A stretch of 64,000 nucleotides of DNA from Nocardia aobensis NBRC 100429 (GTDB lineage Bacteria; Actinomycetota; Actinomycetes; Mycobacteriales; Mycobacteriaceae), in NCBI RefSeq assembly GCF_000308375.1, contig NZ_BAFQ01000094.1, forward strand, positions 1 through 64,000. The letters are read 5' to 3'. Shown one piece after another: positions 10,285 to 18,760 of the stretch (positions are counted from its first letter, which is position 1; each line of letters opens with the position of its first letter). A program made the position numbers and the translations under genes. The notes under the pieces were generated by a model that was not told the origin of the DNA, searched no databases, and worked only from the letters and a program-made list of their open reading frames with translations.

Positions 10285-11046
10285 CTATTGCGGGGCGCTG
10301 ATACGCGCCTTCATCGCGGCGAGCCGGGCGGCGAATTCCGCGGAATCCAGCGATGCCACCTGGGGCACGATCTCCGCGTCGACGGCCTCGGCATGCGAGT
10401 CCAGTGTGCGCGTGTGGCGCATGGTGCGTTTGGTGGTGATCAGCAACTCGCGCGGCGCGTCGGCCGCGCCGGCCGCCAATTCGACTGCGGCGGCAACCAA
10501 GTCGTCGTGGTCACCGAGCACGACACGATGCACCAGGCCCGCACTGTGCGCCGCGTCGGCATCGAGGATCTCGCCCAGCAGCGTCATGGCCGCGGCCCGC
10601 TGCGCACCGACGGCGCGCTGCAACATCCATGTCATACCGCCGCCCGGATGGATACCCAGCCGCAGGAATCGCGCATCGAAGCGGGCGCGCGGCCCGGCGA
10701 GGCGCACATCCGCGGCCAGAGCCAGATTCAGTCCCGCCCCGACCGCGGCCCCGCCCACTGCCGCGACGGTGGGCAGCGAACACTCGGCCACGGCGAGGAA
10801 TCCGGCGTAGATGGCCCGCAGACCCTCCTCCGCCGCCTCGCCCAGTGCGCTGAGGTCGGCGCCCGCGCAGAATGCCGGGGGAGCCCCGGTGATCACCACC
10901 GCGTACACGCCGTCATCAGCCTCCGCCGCGGCGATCGCCGCCGCCAGCTGCTCGGACAGCCCGAGGGTCAACGCGTTTCGGCGCTGCGGGTCCGATACCG
11001 TCACCACCGCGACCGTATCGCGCCGCTCCACCGTGATCTCCGCCAT
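10285..11046 (-). CDS. enoyl-CoA hydratase/isomerase family protein
   Basis: A 253-residue crotonase-fold protein. The oxyanion-hole motifs are visible: [14 protein letters not shown] (about residues 55-68) and [22 protein letters not shown] (about 99-120). The catalytic glutamates are not both clear: position 1 of hydratase is within GGAAVGAG (Glu replaced by a small residue), while [12 protein letters not shown] matches the second motif region with Glu also absent. It could therefore be an isomerase, thioesterase-like or otherwise divergent crotonase. The start at 11046 gives the standard N-terminus [17 protein letters not shown]. It is divergent from the flavodoxin gene, with 75 bp between. 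Confidence 0.82.
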   Translation of the reverse strand: MAEITVERRDTVAVVTVSDPQRRNALTLGLSEQLAAAIAAAEADDGVYAVVITGAPPAFCAGADLSALGEAAEEGLRAIYAGFLAVAECSLPTVAAVGGAAVGAGLNLALAADVRLAGPRARFDARFLRLGIHPGGGMTWMLQRAVGAQRAAAMTLLGEILDADAAHSAGLVHRVVLGDHDDLVAAAVELAAGAADAPRELLITTKRTMRHTRTLDSHAEAVDAEIVPQVASLDSAEFAARLAAMKARISAPQ

Positions 11047-11121
11047 GGCGTCATCGTAAGGGAGTGTGCGGTCGATACGATCCGGGAATCCCGGTCGAAC
11101 CGGACGAGCAAGGGAGACCGT

Positions 11122-11595
11122 ATGAAGGCCGTCATCGTCTGTGTCTCGGTATCGCACGGCAATACCCGGCGTATCGCCGATGCGCTGGGCGAGGTGCTCG
11201 GCGCCCGGGTCGTCGGGCCCGACGAACTCGATCCCGCCGAACTGGCCTCCTGCGACCTCGTGGGATTCGGGTCCGGAATCTTCACCATGAACTTCCATCC
11301 CCGTCTGCGCGAGCTGATCCGGGCGCTGCCGGCGCAGTCCGGTACCAAGGCCTTCATCTACGCCACCAGCGGCATGCCGGAAACGCCCCTGCGCCGCTAC
11401 ACCCGTTCCCTCGCAACACTTCTCACCGATCGCGGCTTCACGGTGGTCGACACGTTCACCTGCCGCGGGCTCGATACCTGGCTGCCGATGCGGATCGTCG
11501 GCGGGGTCAGCAAGGGCCATCCCGACGCCGCCGACCTCCACGCTGCGCGTAGCTTCGCCGAAGGATTACGCGCCCGCATCACGGCCGGGTCCTGA
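11122..11595 (+). CDS. flavodoxin-like FMN protein
   Basis: A 157-residue flavodoxin-fold protein. The FMN phosphate-binding loop is [13 protein letters not shown] (about residues 8-20), where SHGNT takes the place of the common SxTGNT. The second loop [12 protein letters not shown] lies near 50-61 and YATSGMPE near 75-82. It resembles the small flavodoxin-domain proteins that shuttle electrons or act as quinone reductases. AGGGAG lies seven bases before the ATG. No obvious partner reductase is adjacent. Confidence 0.82.
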   Translation: MKAVIVCVSVSHGNTRRIADALGEVLGARVVGPDELDPAELASCDLVGFGSGIFTMNFHPRLRELIRALPAQSGTKAFIYATSGMPETPLRRYTRSLATLLTDRGFTVVDTFTCRGLDTWLPMRIVGGVSKGHPDAADLHAARSFAEGLRARITAGS

Positions 11596-11662
11596 CGCGT
11601 CCGCACCCCGACCATTCGCCCGGCGGGCCGACAGCACCCGGCCCACCGCGGCGACCGGCCGA

Positions 11663-12241
11663 TCAGCCCGCGGTCCGGCCGTCCAGTGACTCGCGGATGA
11701 TGTCGGCGTGGCCGGCATGCTGCGCGGTCTCGTGGATCAGATGCATCAGCACCCGGCGCACGCTGCGGACCGCCCCCGCCTCGTGCCACGGCGCGTCGGG
11801 GAGCGGGTGCGTGGCGGCGAGATCGGGTACCGCGGCGATGATCTCCTCCGTGCGCGCGGCGATCCGCTCGTAGCGGGCGAGGATGTCGGCGAGTGTTTCG
11901 CCGGGCAGCATCACGAAGGTGTTGCGGTGGTCGATGGCCCATTGCGGGAACTCCCGCGCGGTGCCGGAGGTGAAGTCCGCCCAGGTGACGCCCTCGGGCA
12001 GCTCGTATTTCATGGCCGAGGGTCCCTCCACGACGAACCGCTGCCAGTTGTCCTCCATCGCCGCCACGTGTTTGACCAGCCCGCCCAGGCTCAGCGCGCT
12101 GACGGTGGGATGCGCGCCGGCCTGCTCGTCGGTCAACCCGTCGACGGTGGCGCGCAAGGCGCTGCGCGCGGCGGCGAGCTGAGCGAGCAGATCGGCCCGT
12201 TCGCCGTCGAGTGCGGTCGCCGGGGTGTTGTCGATGGTCAT
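11663..12241 (-). CDS. DinB-like (DUF664) protein
   Basis: A 192-residue DinB/YfiT-fold four-helix bundle protein, DUF664 type. The metal-site histidines are visible as LVKHVAAMEDNW (about residue 58) and LMHLIHETAQHAGHADIIRE (about 164-182), giving the expected three-His set (H, H, H). Such proteins often work as thiol-dependent (mycothiol or bacillithiol) transferases. The ATG at 12241 follows AAAGGA by six bases; the open frame extends 31 codons further to 12334 but without family similarity. Monocistronic and transcribed away from the hairpin-rich gap. Confidence 0.85.
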   Translation of the reverse strand: MTIDNTPATALDGERADLLAQLAAARSALRATVDGLTDEQAGAHPTVSALSLGGLVKHVAAMEDNWQRFVVEGPSAMKYELPEGVTWADFTSGTAREFPQWAIDHRNTFVMLPGETLADILARYERIAARTEEIIAAVPDLAATHPLPDAPWHEAGAVRSVRRVLMHLIHETAQHAGHADIIRESLDGRTAG

Positions 12242-12518
12242 CGTGGTCCTTTCGGGTTGTTGTCGACTCGGCACCGACGATCGCAGGGAACTAGGTCGGA
12301 TCATGTCCGCTTGTCGCCGATGGAAGAAATTCACGGCGTGGGGCGTCCACCGCGCGCCCGCGGGCGACGGCTTGCGCTATCGGTCACCACCTCATCCTCG
12401 TCGCCCGGCCCGCCGCTTGACGAGATAGGGCTCCGCCTCAGCCCGGCAATCCATGAGGCGCCGCACCTGTTGGTACGCACGTACCACCGAGCACAGTTTT
12501 TCGGCAGTTGTGTTGTGG

Positions 12519-12548
12519 TTACGTTTGGTTGGTTGCGACCAAACGTAA
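12519..12548. repeat. inverted repeat, 11-bp arms
   Basis: TTACGTTTGGT and its exact complement ACCAAACGTAA flank an 8-base loop. Arms are only 36% GC, unlike the genome at large. It could be an operator or a transcript hairpin in the long leader of the coiled-coil gene. Confidence 0.7.
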
Positions 12549-12585
12549 ACGTAAAAGCCAGGGCGGATTCGACGGAGGGAACGGG

Positions 12586-12622
12586 TCTGACCTCCGATAA
12601 GGTTCACTTATCGGAGGTCAGA
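12586..12622. repeat. inverted repeat, perfect 16-bp arms
   Basis: TCTGACCTCCGATAAG is followed, after the 5-base spacer GTTCA, by its exact complement. It lies 85 bp before the GTG of the coiled-coil gene. No T-tract follows, so it is not a standard terminator. A dimeric-protein binding site or a stable RNA hairpin are the likely readings. Confidence 0.8.
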
Positions 12623-12706
12623 TCCACACGGAATCATTTGGCGTCTAACCTCTTTCGTTTCGTGTCATTCCGTTGGGTACGACGAAACAAACGCTACGAT
12701 TCCTCT

Positions 12707-13849
12707 GTGTCGAGCATCTGTAACTACCCGGGCTGTACGCGCACCATCACCCGCGGCGGAACGCCGGGACGGCCCTCGGAATATTGCGATCACCCCGAGC
12801 ACACCCGATGGCGGGCATGGCGGGAGCGACAGCGCCGTCAGCAGGAGGGTGAGGAACCGGAGACCAACGTCACTGTGACGCAACCGGGTCCGGTGACCGC
12901 CGCCCGGTTGCGGGCCGACGAGATGCTCACTCAATTCCGGAGCCTGGCCGATCAGCTGAGTAACACGTTGTCGGTAGCCGTGGCCGAATTGTCGACTCTG
13001 GCCGACCCCTCGGTGGCGGAGGCGCAGGTCCAGGCCGTGCAGGCCGACGCCGCGCGCCGCATCGCCGAAGCCGAGGTGGCGACCGTGGCGGCGGAGAAGG
13101 CGCGGCGTGAGGCCGAGGAAGCCCGCGCCGCAGCGGAATCCGCGGCCGAGGATGCCGCTGCGGCCGCGGAGTCCGCCGAAGCGCGCATCGCGGAGGCGCT
13201 CACCGCACGCGACGACGCACTGCGAGAAGTGCAGCGCGTCAGCAAACAGGCGGCCGACGACGTCTTCGCCACGCGCACCGAGGCCGACGCCGAGATCCGC
13301 GCGGTTCGCGCACAGTGTGCCCACGACATCGAGGAGGTGCGGCGGCAGGCCGCCGAACAGACCGATCTGGCGCGCACCACATTCACCGCCGAACTCGAAC
13401 AGGTGCGTCGCGACAGTGCCCAGCGCATCACCGCCGCCGGCGCCGAACGCGACCTGGCCGTGCAGCGCGCCGCCGACGCCGAACGCGCCATCGAGCGCGC
13501 CGAATCGGCTGTCGCCGAACGTAACCGGACCCTGGACGAGGTCAGGGCGGAATTGGTCCGCGCGCGCGGCGACATCGACCGGATGCGCGCGGAGGCGACC
13601 GCGGCACAACAGCGCGCCGCCGACGATATCGCCGCCGTGCGCGCGGAAGCCGCCGCGGCCGCCGAACATGTCGCACAGCAGACCGCGGCCCGGCTGGCGG
13701 CGGTCGAGGACGCGCGCCGCCAGACCCTGGCCCGGGCCGAACGCGCCGAGGCGCAACTTGATGCCGAGCTGTCGCGGCGTACGGGCACGCGGACCGTCGA
13801 TGCGCGCGAATCCGGCACTGGCGCACCAGAAATGGCCGATCCCCGCTGA
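12707..13849 (+). CDS. zinc-finger-like N-terminus plus long alanine-rich coiled coil, function unknown
   Basis: A 380-residue protein that I cannot assign to a named family. The first 45 residues contain Cys5-x4-Cys10, a GGTPGRPSEYC turn with Cys27, then His29 and His32 and a basic helix (RWRAWRERQRR), which looks like a small zinc-binding DNA-contact module. Residues about 75-365 are a nearly continuous Ala/Glu/Arg coiled coil with heptad spacing, similar in character to KfrA or TolA-type proteins of plasmids and mobile elements. The GTG at 12707 is chosen because it directly precedes the Cys motif and the upstream frame is leader sequence. No signal peptide or membrane segment. Nucleoid- or partition-type DNA binding is the favoured guess. 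Confidence 0.72.
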   Translation: MSSICNYPGCTRTITRGGTPGRPSEYCDHPEHTRWRAWRERQRRQQEGEEPETNVTVTQPGPVTAARLRADEMLTQFRSLADQLSNTLSVAVAELSTLADPSVAEAQVQAVQADAARRIAEAEVATVAAEKARREAEEARAAAESAAEDAAAAAESAEARIAEALTARDDALREVQRVSKQAADDVFATRTEADAEIRAVRAQCAHDIEEVRRQAAEQTDLARTTFTAELEQVRRDSAQRITAAGAERDLAVQRAADAERAIERAESAVAERNRTLDEVRAELVRARGDIDRMRAEATAAQQRAADDIAAVRAEAAAAAEHVAQQTAARLAAVEDARRQTLARAERAEAQLDAELSRRTGTRTVDARESGTGAPEMADPR

Positions 13850-14002
13850 TGTGGTGAACATTCGCGCAATCAACCGGCGACAGGTATCGAAAACCACGCC
13901 GAGACCGAGTCGATCGTCGGCTTCGGTGGGGGCCGACCGCTATGCTCGACAACTGAATCAGCCACGGCTGCGACGGGCGTCGTGGGAATCGAGAGGTGAC
14001 TA

Positions 14003-14815
14003 GTGAACGACGACGCCATGCGAGCGCGGCAAGCAAGGCCGAGCGTGGCACGGGTATACGACTACATCCTCGGCGGGCGCGACAACTACGGCGTCGACCA
14101 GAACCTCGCCGATTACTTCATCGACTTCCTGCCCGGTTCCGAGCAGGTGGCGATCACCGCCCGGGCGGCCACGCTCCGAGCCGTACGCAGCATGTGCGCC
14201 AACGGAATTCGCCAGTTCATCGATCTGGGATGCGGACTGCCCACCACCGAGAACGTGCACGACGTGGTGCGCCGCCAGCATCCCGACGCGCCGATCGTCT
14301 ACGTCGACAACGACCCGTTCGTCGTCGCCCACGGCCGCGCGCTGTTGTCGGTCGACGATCGGATCGCGGTGCTGGGTCGTGATCTGTGCCAGGTCTCGGA
14401 AATCGCCGGCGATGCCGATGTGAAGCGGCTGATCAACTTCGACGAACCGGTGGGCCTGCTGTTCGGGGTCGTGCTGGCCTTCGTGGAGGACAACGAGAAC
14501 CCGGTCGGTGTGGTCGGCGACTGGGCCGCCCGTGTTCCGGCCGGCAGCCAGGTCTACATCTCGCATTTCCGTTCCGGGCACAACCGCGAGACCAACACCA
14601 CCGAGCGCAAGGTGCTCGACGCCTTCGGCCGCGGTCGCTGGCGCAACGACGACGAGATCGAGGCACTGTTCGGCGATTTGGAACTGCTCGATCCGGGCCT
14701 GCAGCCGTGCGCGCGCTGGTGGCCCGAGTCGGCCGCCGAGGATTCCGGCAGTGGACGCGAACTCAGCGTGTGGGAGCAGCTGATCGTCGCGGGGCTGGCC
14801 CGCAAATCCGCCTGA
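14003..14815 (+). CDS. SAM-dependent methyltransferase, PF04672 family (paralog 1)
   Basis: A 270-residue protein of the actinobacterial S-adenosylmethionine methyltransferase family PF04672 (formerly DUF574). The family marks ARVYDYILGGRDNYGVD (residues about 15-31), QFIDLGCGLPTTENVH (about 71-86, the SAM motif I), and VYVDNDPFVVAHGRALL (about 97-113) are intact. Its target is not known for any well-studied member. GAGAGG precedes the GTG start at 14003. A likely promoter -10 TATGCT is at 13941-13946. A clear paralog lies at 34128-34952 in this window. It is convergent with the carboxylase gene. Confidence 0.88.
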   Translation: MNDDAMRARQARPSVARVYDYILGGRDNYGVDQNLADYFIDFLPGSEQVAITARAATLRAVRSMCANGIRQFIDLGCGLPTTENVHDVVRRQHPDAPIVYVDNDPFVVAHGRALLSVDDRIAVLGRDLCQVSEIAGDADVKRLINFDEPVGLLFGVVLAFVEDNENPVGVVGDWAARVPAGSQVYISHFRSGHNRETNTTERKVLDAFGRGRWRNDDEIEALFGDLELLDPGLQPCARWWPESAAEDSGSGRELSVWEQLIVAGLARKSA

Positions 14816-14840
14816 GCCGCACGGGGATCGGCGCCCGCGC

Positions 14841-17800
14841 TCAGCGCAGGGTGCCGATCCAGCGGCGCGTCTGCGCCGGGTCGATCACGTCATCGAGTTC
14901 GAGTACCGTCGCGGCGGTGAGCGCCTTCCCGCTCTCGTAGGCCGCGCGCACCAGATTGTCGAACGCGGCGCTGCGCTGCACCGGATCCTCGATCGCCGCC
15001 AGTTCTTTCGCGAAACCCAGCCGCACCGCTCCCTCCAGACCCATCCCGCCGATTTCCCCGGTCGGCCAGGCGACGACGAATCGCGGGGCGCGGAAGGAGC
15101 CGGCCGCCATCGCCTGCGCGCCCAAGCCGTAGCCCTTGCGCAGGATGACGGTGCCCCACGGCACCGACATGGCGGCCGCGTCGATGAACAGGCGGCTGAA
15201 CTTCGTGACCGTGGCATGCGTTTCCGCCTCCGGCCCGACCATGAAACCAGGTGTGTCACACAGCGATACGATGGGCAGACCGTGTGCGTCGCACAGCCGC
15301 AGGAAGGCGCTGAGTTTGTCGGCGGCGGGGGCGTCGATCGCGCCGCCGAGGTGATGGCAGTCGTTGGCGATGAGCCCGAAGGATCTGCCCTGGACGCGGA
15401 TCAAAGCGGTAACCACGCCCACGCCCCAGTCGCGGCGCAATTCCAGAACCGAACCGGTGTCGGCGATCGCGGCCACGGCCGCGCGGATGTCGTAGGCCCG
15501 CAGCCGGTCCTCGGGCACCACATGGCGGGCCAGGCGCGGGTCCGGCTCCTCCCACGTGTCCACGGTCCCTTGGAAATAGCCGAGATAATCGCGGGCGATC
15601 GCCACCGCCTCGACTTCGTCGGCCGCGACGATGTGCACCACACCGTTGCGGCGCTGCACCCGCACGGGGCCGATCTCCTCCGGTGCGTAGACACCCAGTC
15701 CACCGCCCTCGATCATCGCGGGCCCGCCCATGCCGATATTGGCGTCGGGGGTGGCGATGACGACGTCGCACATGCCGAGCAGCGCCGCGTTTCCGGCGAA
15801 GCAGCGCCCGGACACGATGCCGATCAGCGGGACCGTGCCCGACAGCGCGGCCATCGCGCGGAAGGTCGTCACGTCCAGTCCCGAGATGCCCGCGTGATCG
15901 GTGTCGCCGGGCCTGCCGCCGCCGCCCTCGGTGAAGAACACCACCGGAAGTCGTTGTTCGCGTGCCAGTTCCAGCATCCGGTCGGTCTTGGCGTGATTGC
16001 GCATGCCCTGGGTGCCGGCCAGCACCGTGTAGTCGTAGGACATCACCACCGCCCGCGCGCGGTCGTGCCCGAATCGGGCGGCGTTGACGGTCGCGACCCC
16101 GGCGACGAGCCCGTCGGCCGGCGTATTCGCGATGAGATCCTCGATGCTGCGCCGGGACCGCTGCGCCGCCACCGCCAACGCCCCGTATTCGACGAAACTG
16201 TCGTCGTCGACCAGGTCCGTGATGTTCTCGCGGGCGGTGCGCCGCCCCAGCCGGTGCCGTTTGGCGACCGCCTCCGGGCGTGCCTCATCGAGTCCGGCAC
16301 GATGGCGGGCCCGCACCTGCGCCAGATCGTCGCGTTCGGCGTCGAGATCCACGGCCGTGACGTCGGCGTCCTCGCCGTCGTGATCCGCGTCGTCCCACAC
16401 CAGCAGTGCCGCATGCGGATCCACCACCGTCGCGGGCTCGGCCAGAACCCGCACCACCCGCAACGGCTGTGCGGCGCGGACCACGTGATGCATCTTCATC
16501 GCCTCGACGACGGCGACCTCGGCGCCCGCGGCCACCACCGTGCCCGGTTCGACGACACTGATCACCGTGCCACCCAGCGGTGAGCGCAACACCTGCTCGT
16601 CGCCGTCGTAGCGGTCCACCGCCACCGGCGCAGCCTCGACCGGCGGCGGGGGAGCCGATTCCTCGGCCCGGGCGGCCAATTCGGCGCTGTGGCGTTCGAA
16701 CCACAGCGTGTCGACCGTGGTGTCGCCGGGCAAGGCGTCGAGGACGGCACGCTGCAGGGCGACGGTGGTGTCGACGCCGTCGATCGTGGTTTCGGCCAGG
16801 GCGTCGGCGGCCCGCCGCAGCGCCGCCGGGAAGGTCGGTCCGCGCGCGATGATCTTGGCCAGCAGGGAATCGAAACCGGCGCCCTGGCGCATACCGCTGT
16901 AGGCGGCGGTGTCGACGCGCACACCGGATCCGGTCGGCGGGGTGAACCGGGTGAGCACACCCGTGCTGGGCAGGACATCGCCTGTCGCGCTGAGGATTTC
17001 GGCATTGACACGCACCTGCACCGCATATCCGCGGGTGGTGGCGGGCAGCTCGAGATCGTCGAGGGCGCGGCCCTGCGCGAGATCGAACTGCACGGCCACC
17101 AGATCCAGGCCCGTCACCTCCTCGGTGACGGTGTGCTCGACCTGCAACCGCGGATTGACCTCCAGAAACCAGGCGGTGTCGTCGCGCACCAGGAATTCGA
17201 CGGTGATCACGCCCCGGCAGCCGACCGTTTCGGCCAGTCGTACCGCCTCGGCGTGCAGGCGCTCGCGCAGATCCGGCGCGAGGGAGGGCGCGGGCGCGAT
17301 CTCGATCAGTTTCTGGCGGCGCCGCTGCACGCTGCAATCGCGATCGCCGAGCGCGACCGCGCGCGAACCGTCGGCGACGATCTGCACCTCGATGTGGCGG
17401 GCGTGTTCGACCAGCGCCTCGGCGTAGACGGTGTCGTCCCCGAAACCCGCGCGCGCCTCGGCCCGGCAGTGGGCATAGGCCTGCGCCAGCTCCTCGCGCC
17501 GGCGCACCACACGCATGCCGCGGCCGCCGCCACCGGCGGTCGCCTTGATCATCACGCCCTCGGGGTAGGCGGTGAGCAGCGCCTCGATCTGCTCGGGCCC
17601 TGCGGCGCCGGAGGTGGCGGGCAGTACCGCGACACCGGCGTGTTCAGCGGCGCGCCGCGCCGCGACCTTGTCACCGAAAATCCGCAGCACCTCCGGAGCG
17701 GGCCCGACGAACACCAGATCCGCCGCCGCGCACGCGGCGGCGAAATCGGCGCTCTCGCTGAGGAATCCATATCCCGGATGGACCAGCGCGCCCGGTCCCG

Positions 17801-18008
17801 CGGTCCCGGCGGCCGCGACGACGGCGTCGATGTCGAGGTAGGCCGCGGCTCCCGCGCCGGGGAGCCGGACCGCCTCGTCGGCCAGCCGCACCGGCATCGC
17901 GTCCGGCTCGTCCACCGTCGACAACACCCGTGTGCCGTAGCCGCGCTCTCGCGCCGTACGCAACACCCGGACCGCCACTTCACCCCGGTTCGCCACCACC
18001 ACCTGCAT
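14841..18008 (-). CDS. single-chain acyl-CoA carboxylase (biotin carboxylase, BCCP and carboxyltransferase fused)
   Basis: A 1055-residue biotin-dependent carboxylase carrying all activities on one chain. Residues 1-450 are biotin carboxylase (VVVANRGEVAVR, ATP loop KATAGGGGRGMR, EVNPRLQVEHTVTE). A BCCP domain follows with EAMKM, whose biotin-accepting lysine is residue 505. Residues about 560-1055 are the fused carboxyltransferase halves (GGGGRPGDTDH, GRCFAGNAALLG, LCDTPGFMVGPEAE). The architecture matches the single-chain long-chain acyl-CoA carboxylase described from Mycobacterium avium subsp. paratuberculosis. It would make malonyl-CoA or longer carboxyacyl-CoA for lipid synthesis. The ATG at 18008 lies only 6 bases beyond a plausible -10 element, so the mRNA is probably leaderless. 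The divergent TetR gene likely controls it. Confidence 0.92.
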   Translation of the reverse strand: MQVVVANRGEVAVRVLRTARERGYGTRVLSTVDEPDAMPVRLADEAVRLPGAGAAAYLDIDAVVAAAGTAGPGALVHPGYGFLSESADFAAACAAADLVFVGPAPEVLRIFGDKVAARRAAEHAGVAVLPATSGAAGPEQIEALLTAYPEGVMIKATAGGGGRGMRVVRRREELAQAYAHCRAEARAGFGDDTVYAEALVEHARHIEVQIVADGSRAVALGDRDCSVQRRRQKLIEIAPAPSLAPDLRERLHAEAVRLAETVGCRGVITVEFLVRDDTAWFLEVNPRLQVEHTVTEEVTGLDLVAVQFDLAQGRALDDLELPATTRGYAVQVRVNAEILSATGDVLPSTGVLTRFTPPTGSGVRVDTAAYSGMRQGAGFDSLLAKIIARGPTFPAALRRAADALAETTIDGVDTTVALQRAVLDALPGDTTVDTLWFERHSAELAARAEESAPPPPVEAAPVAVDRYDGDEQVLRSPLGGTVISVVEPGTVVAAGAEVAVVEAMKMHHVVRAAQPLRVVRVLAEPATVVDPHAALLVWDDADHDGEDADVTAVDLDAERDDLAQVRARHRAGLDEARPEAVAKRHRLGRRTARENITDLVDDDSFVEYGALAVAAQRSRRSIEDLIANTPADGLVAGVATVNAARFGHDRARAVVMSYDYTVLAGTQGMRNHAKTDRMLELAREQRLPVVFFTEGGGGRPGDTDHAGISGLDVTTFRAMAALSGTVPLIGIVSGRCFAGNAALLGMCDVVIATPDANIGMGGPAMIEGGGLGVYAPEEIGPVRVQRRNGVVHIVAADEVEAVAIARDYLGYFQGTVDTWEEPDPRLARHVVPEDRLRAYDIRAAVAAIADTGSVLELRRDWGVGVVTALIRVQGRSFGLIANDCHHLGGAIDAPAADKLSAFLRLCDAHGLPIVSLCDTPGFMVGPEAETHATVTKFSRLFIDAAAMSVPWGTVILRKGYGLGAQAMAAGSFRAPRFVVAWPTGEIGGMGLEGAVRLGFAKELAAIEDPVQRSAAFDNLVRAAYESGKALTAATVLELDDVIDPAQTRRWIGTLR

Positions 18009-18020
18009 GCCGCCAGTCTG

Positions 18021-18044
18021 ATTGACATTGACGTCAACGTCAAT
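18021..18044. promoter_or_regulatory. 24-bp near-perfect operator with overlapping mirrored promoters
   Basis: A 24-bp dyad centred on TTGACGTCAA, with one mismatched pair, fills the 48-bp gap between the divergent carboxylase and TetR genes. Each half supplies a -35 hexamer: TTGACA (18022-18027) with TAGGAT 16 bp on for the TetR gene, and TTGACG (18043-18038, minus strand) with CAGACT 17 bp on for the carboxylase. Transcripts would start at or next to both ATG codons. A bound TetR dimer would block both promoters at once. Confidence 0.82.
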
Positions 18045-18056
18045 AGGATGGGCGGT

Positions 18057-18686
18057 ATGACGTCGGCCTGGAGAGTGCGCGCGGCCCGGGAACGCTCGGA
18101 GACCGACCGCCATCGTGGCCTGCTCGATGCCGCGGCCGCCGTCTTCATCGAACGCGGCTACGCGGCGACCACCGTCGCCGCGATCACCGCCCGGGCCGGC
18201 GTCTCCCGCGCGACGCTGTATGTGTACTTCGCCTCCAAGGACGAGATCTTCCACGCCCTCGCCGCGCGGGTGCGCGACGAATTCCTCGCCGCCCAGGAAC
18301 CCGATCTGACCGACTCCGATCCGCGAGAGATGTTGCGCGCCACCATCGAATCGTTCGCCGAAGCGGTGCTGCACGCCGGGCCGCTGCTGCGACTGATCGA
18401 GGAGCGCGGCACCGTGGACCCCGAGATCGGCGAACTGGCCGCCGAAATCTCCGAACGCCCCATCCGCCGCTTCACGCGCTACCTGGACCGCGAACACCGC
18501 GCCGGAACCATCACTCCCGCGGCACCGGTCCGAGTCGTCGCCGAAACCGTCGGCTACGCACTGACCCGCGGCATACTCGACCGCCGCGCCGATCCGCCGC
18601 ACGAGCGCGCCCGATACCTGGGGGAGATGCGGCGCATCGCCGAAACCCTGCTCGGGCTGCGCCCGGGCGCCGAGAATTCGGCTTGA
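18057..18686 (+). CDS. TetR family regulator of the acyl-CoA carboxylase
   Basis: A 209-residue TetR repressor. The helix-turn-helix covers about residues 20-65 with TTVAAITARAGVSRATLYVYFASKDE, a canonical recognition helix. The C-terminal domain is helical with no recognised ligand signature. The ATG at 18057 is used; an in-frame ATG three codons upstream (18048) falls in the predicted -10 region. The 24-bp operator between it and the carboxylase gene strongly suggests autoregulation plus control of that gene, perhaps in response to an acyl-CoA. The stop codon region overlaps the -35 element of the next gene. Confidence 0.9.
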   Translation: MTSAWRVRAARERSETDRHRGLLDAAAAVFIERGYAATTVAAITARAGVSRATLYVYFASKDEIFHALAARVRDEFLAAQEPDLTDSDPREMLRATIESFAEAVLHAGPLLRLIEERGTVDPEIGELAAEISERPIRRFTRYLDREHRAGTITPAAPVRVVAETVGYALTRGILDRRADPPHERARYLGEMRRIAETLLGLRPGAENSA

Positions 18687-18713
18687 CCTTCACGCTACGG
18701 CAACTTCTACCGT
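18683..18713 (+). promoter_or_regulatory. MerR-type promoter with 19-bp spacer
   Basis: TTGACC (18683-18688) and TACCGT (18708-18713) are separated by 19 bp, the over-long spacer that MerR-family activators untwist. The spacer contains an imperfect ACGG...CCGT dyad. It lies 48 bp before the MerR-family gene and overlaps the stop codon of the TetR gene, so autoregulation by the TipA-like protein is inferred. Confidence 0.65.
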
Positions 18714-18760
18714 CGAAGACGAGGCCGGAGCGACCGGCCTCGGGACAGATGGGAAGCACC

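Larger units (their letters stand above)
12242..12706. other. 465-bp gene-free, relatively AT-rich region with inverted repeats
   Basis: No gene is recognised between the DinB-like gene and the coiled-coil gene. The part from about 12480 to 12700 is clearly poorer in GC than its surroundings and holds two strong inverted repeats (listed separately), the short repeats AAACGT-AAACGT near 12541, and GTTTCGT / ACGAAAC arms at 12657-12663 and 12682-12688. This composition differs from the flanks and fits a control region or imported DNA. Confidence 0.6.

Noticed and set aside
12242..12334. 31-codon upstream extension of the DinB-like gene
   Set aside because: The ATG at 12241 has a good AAAGGA site and the family N-terminus; the extension has neither.
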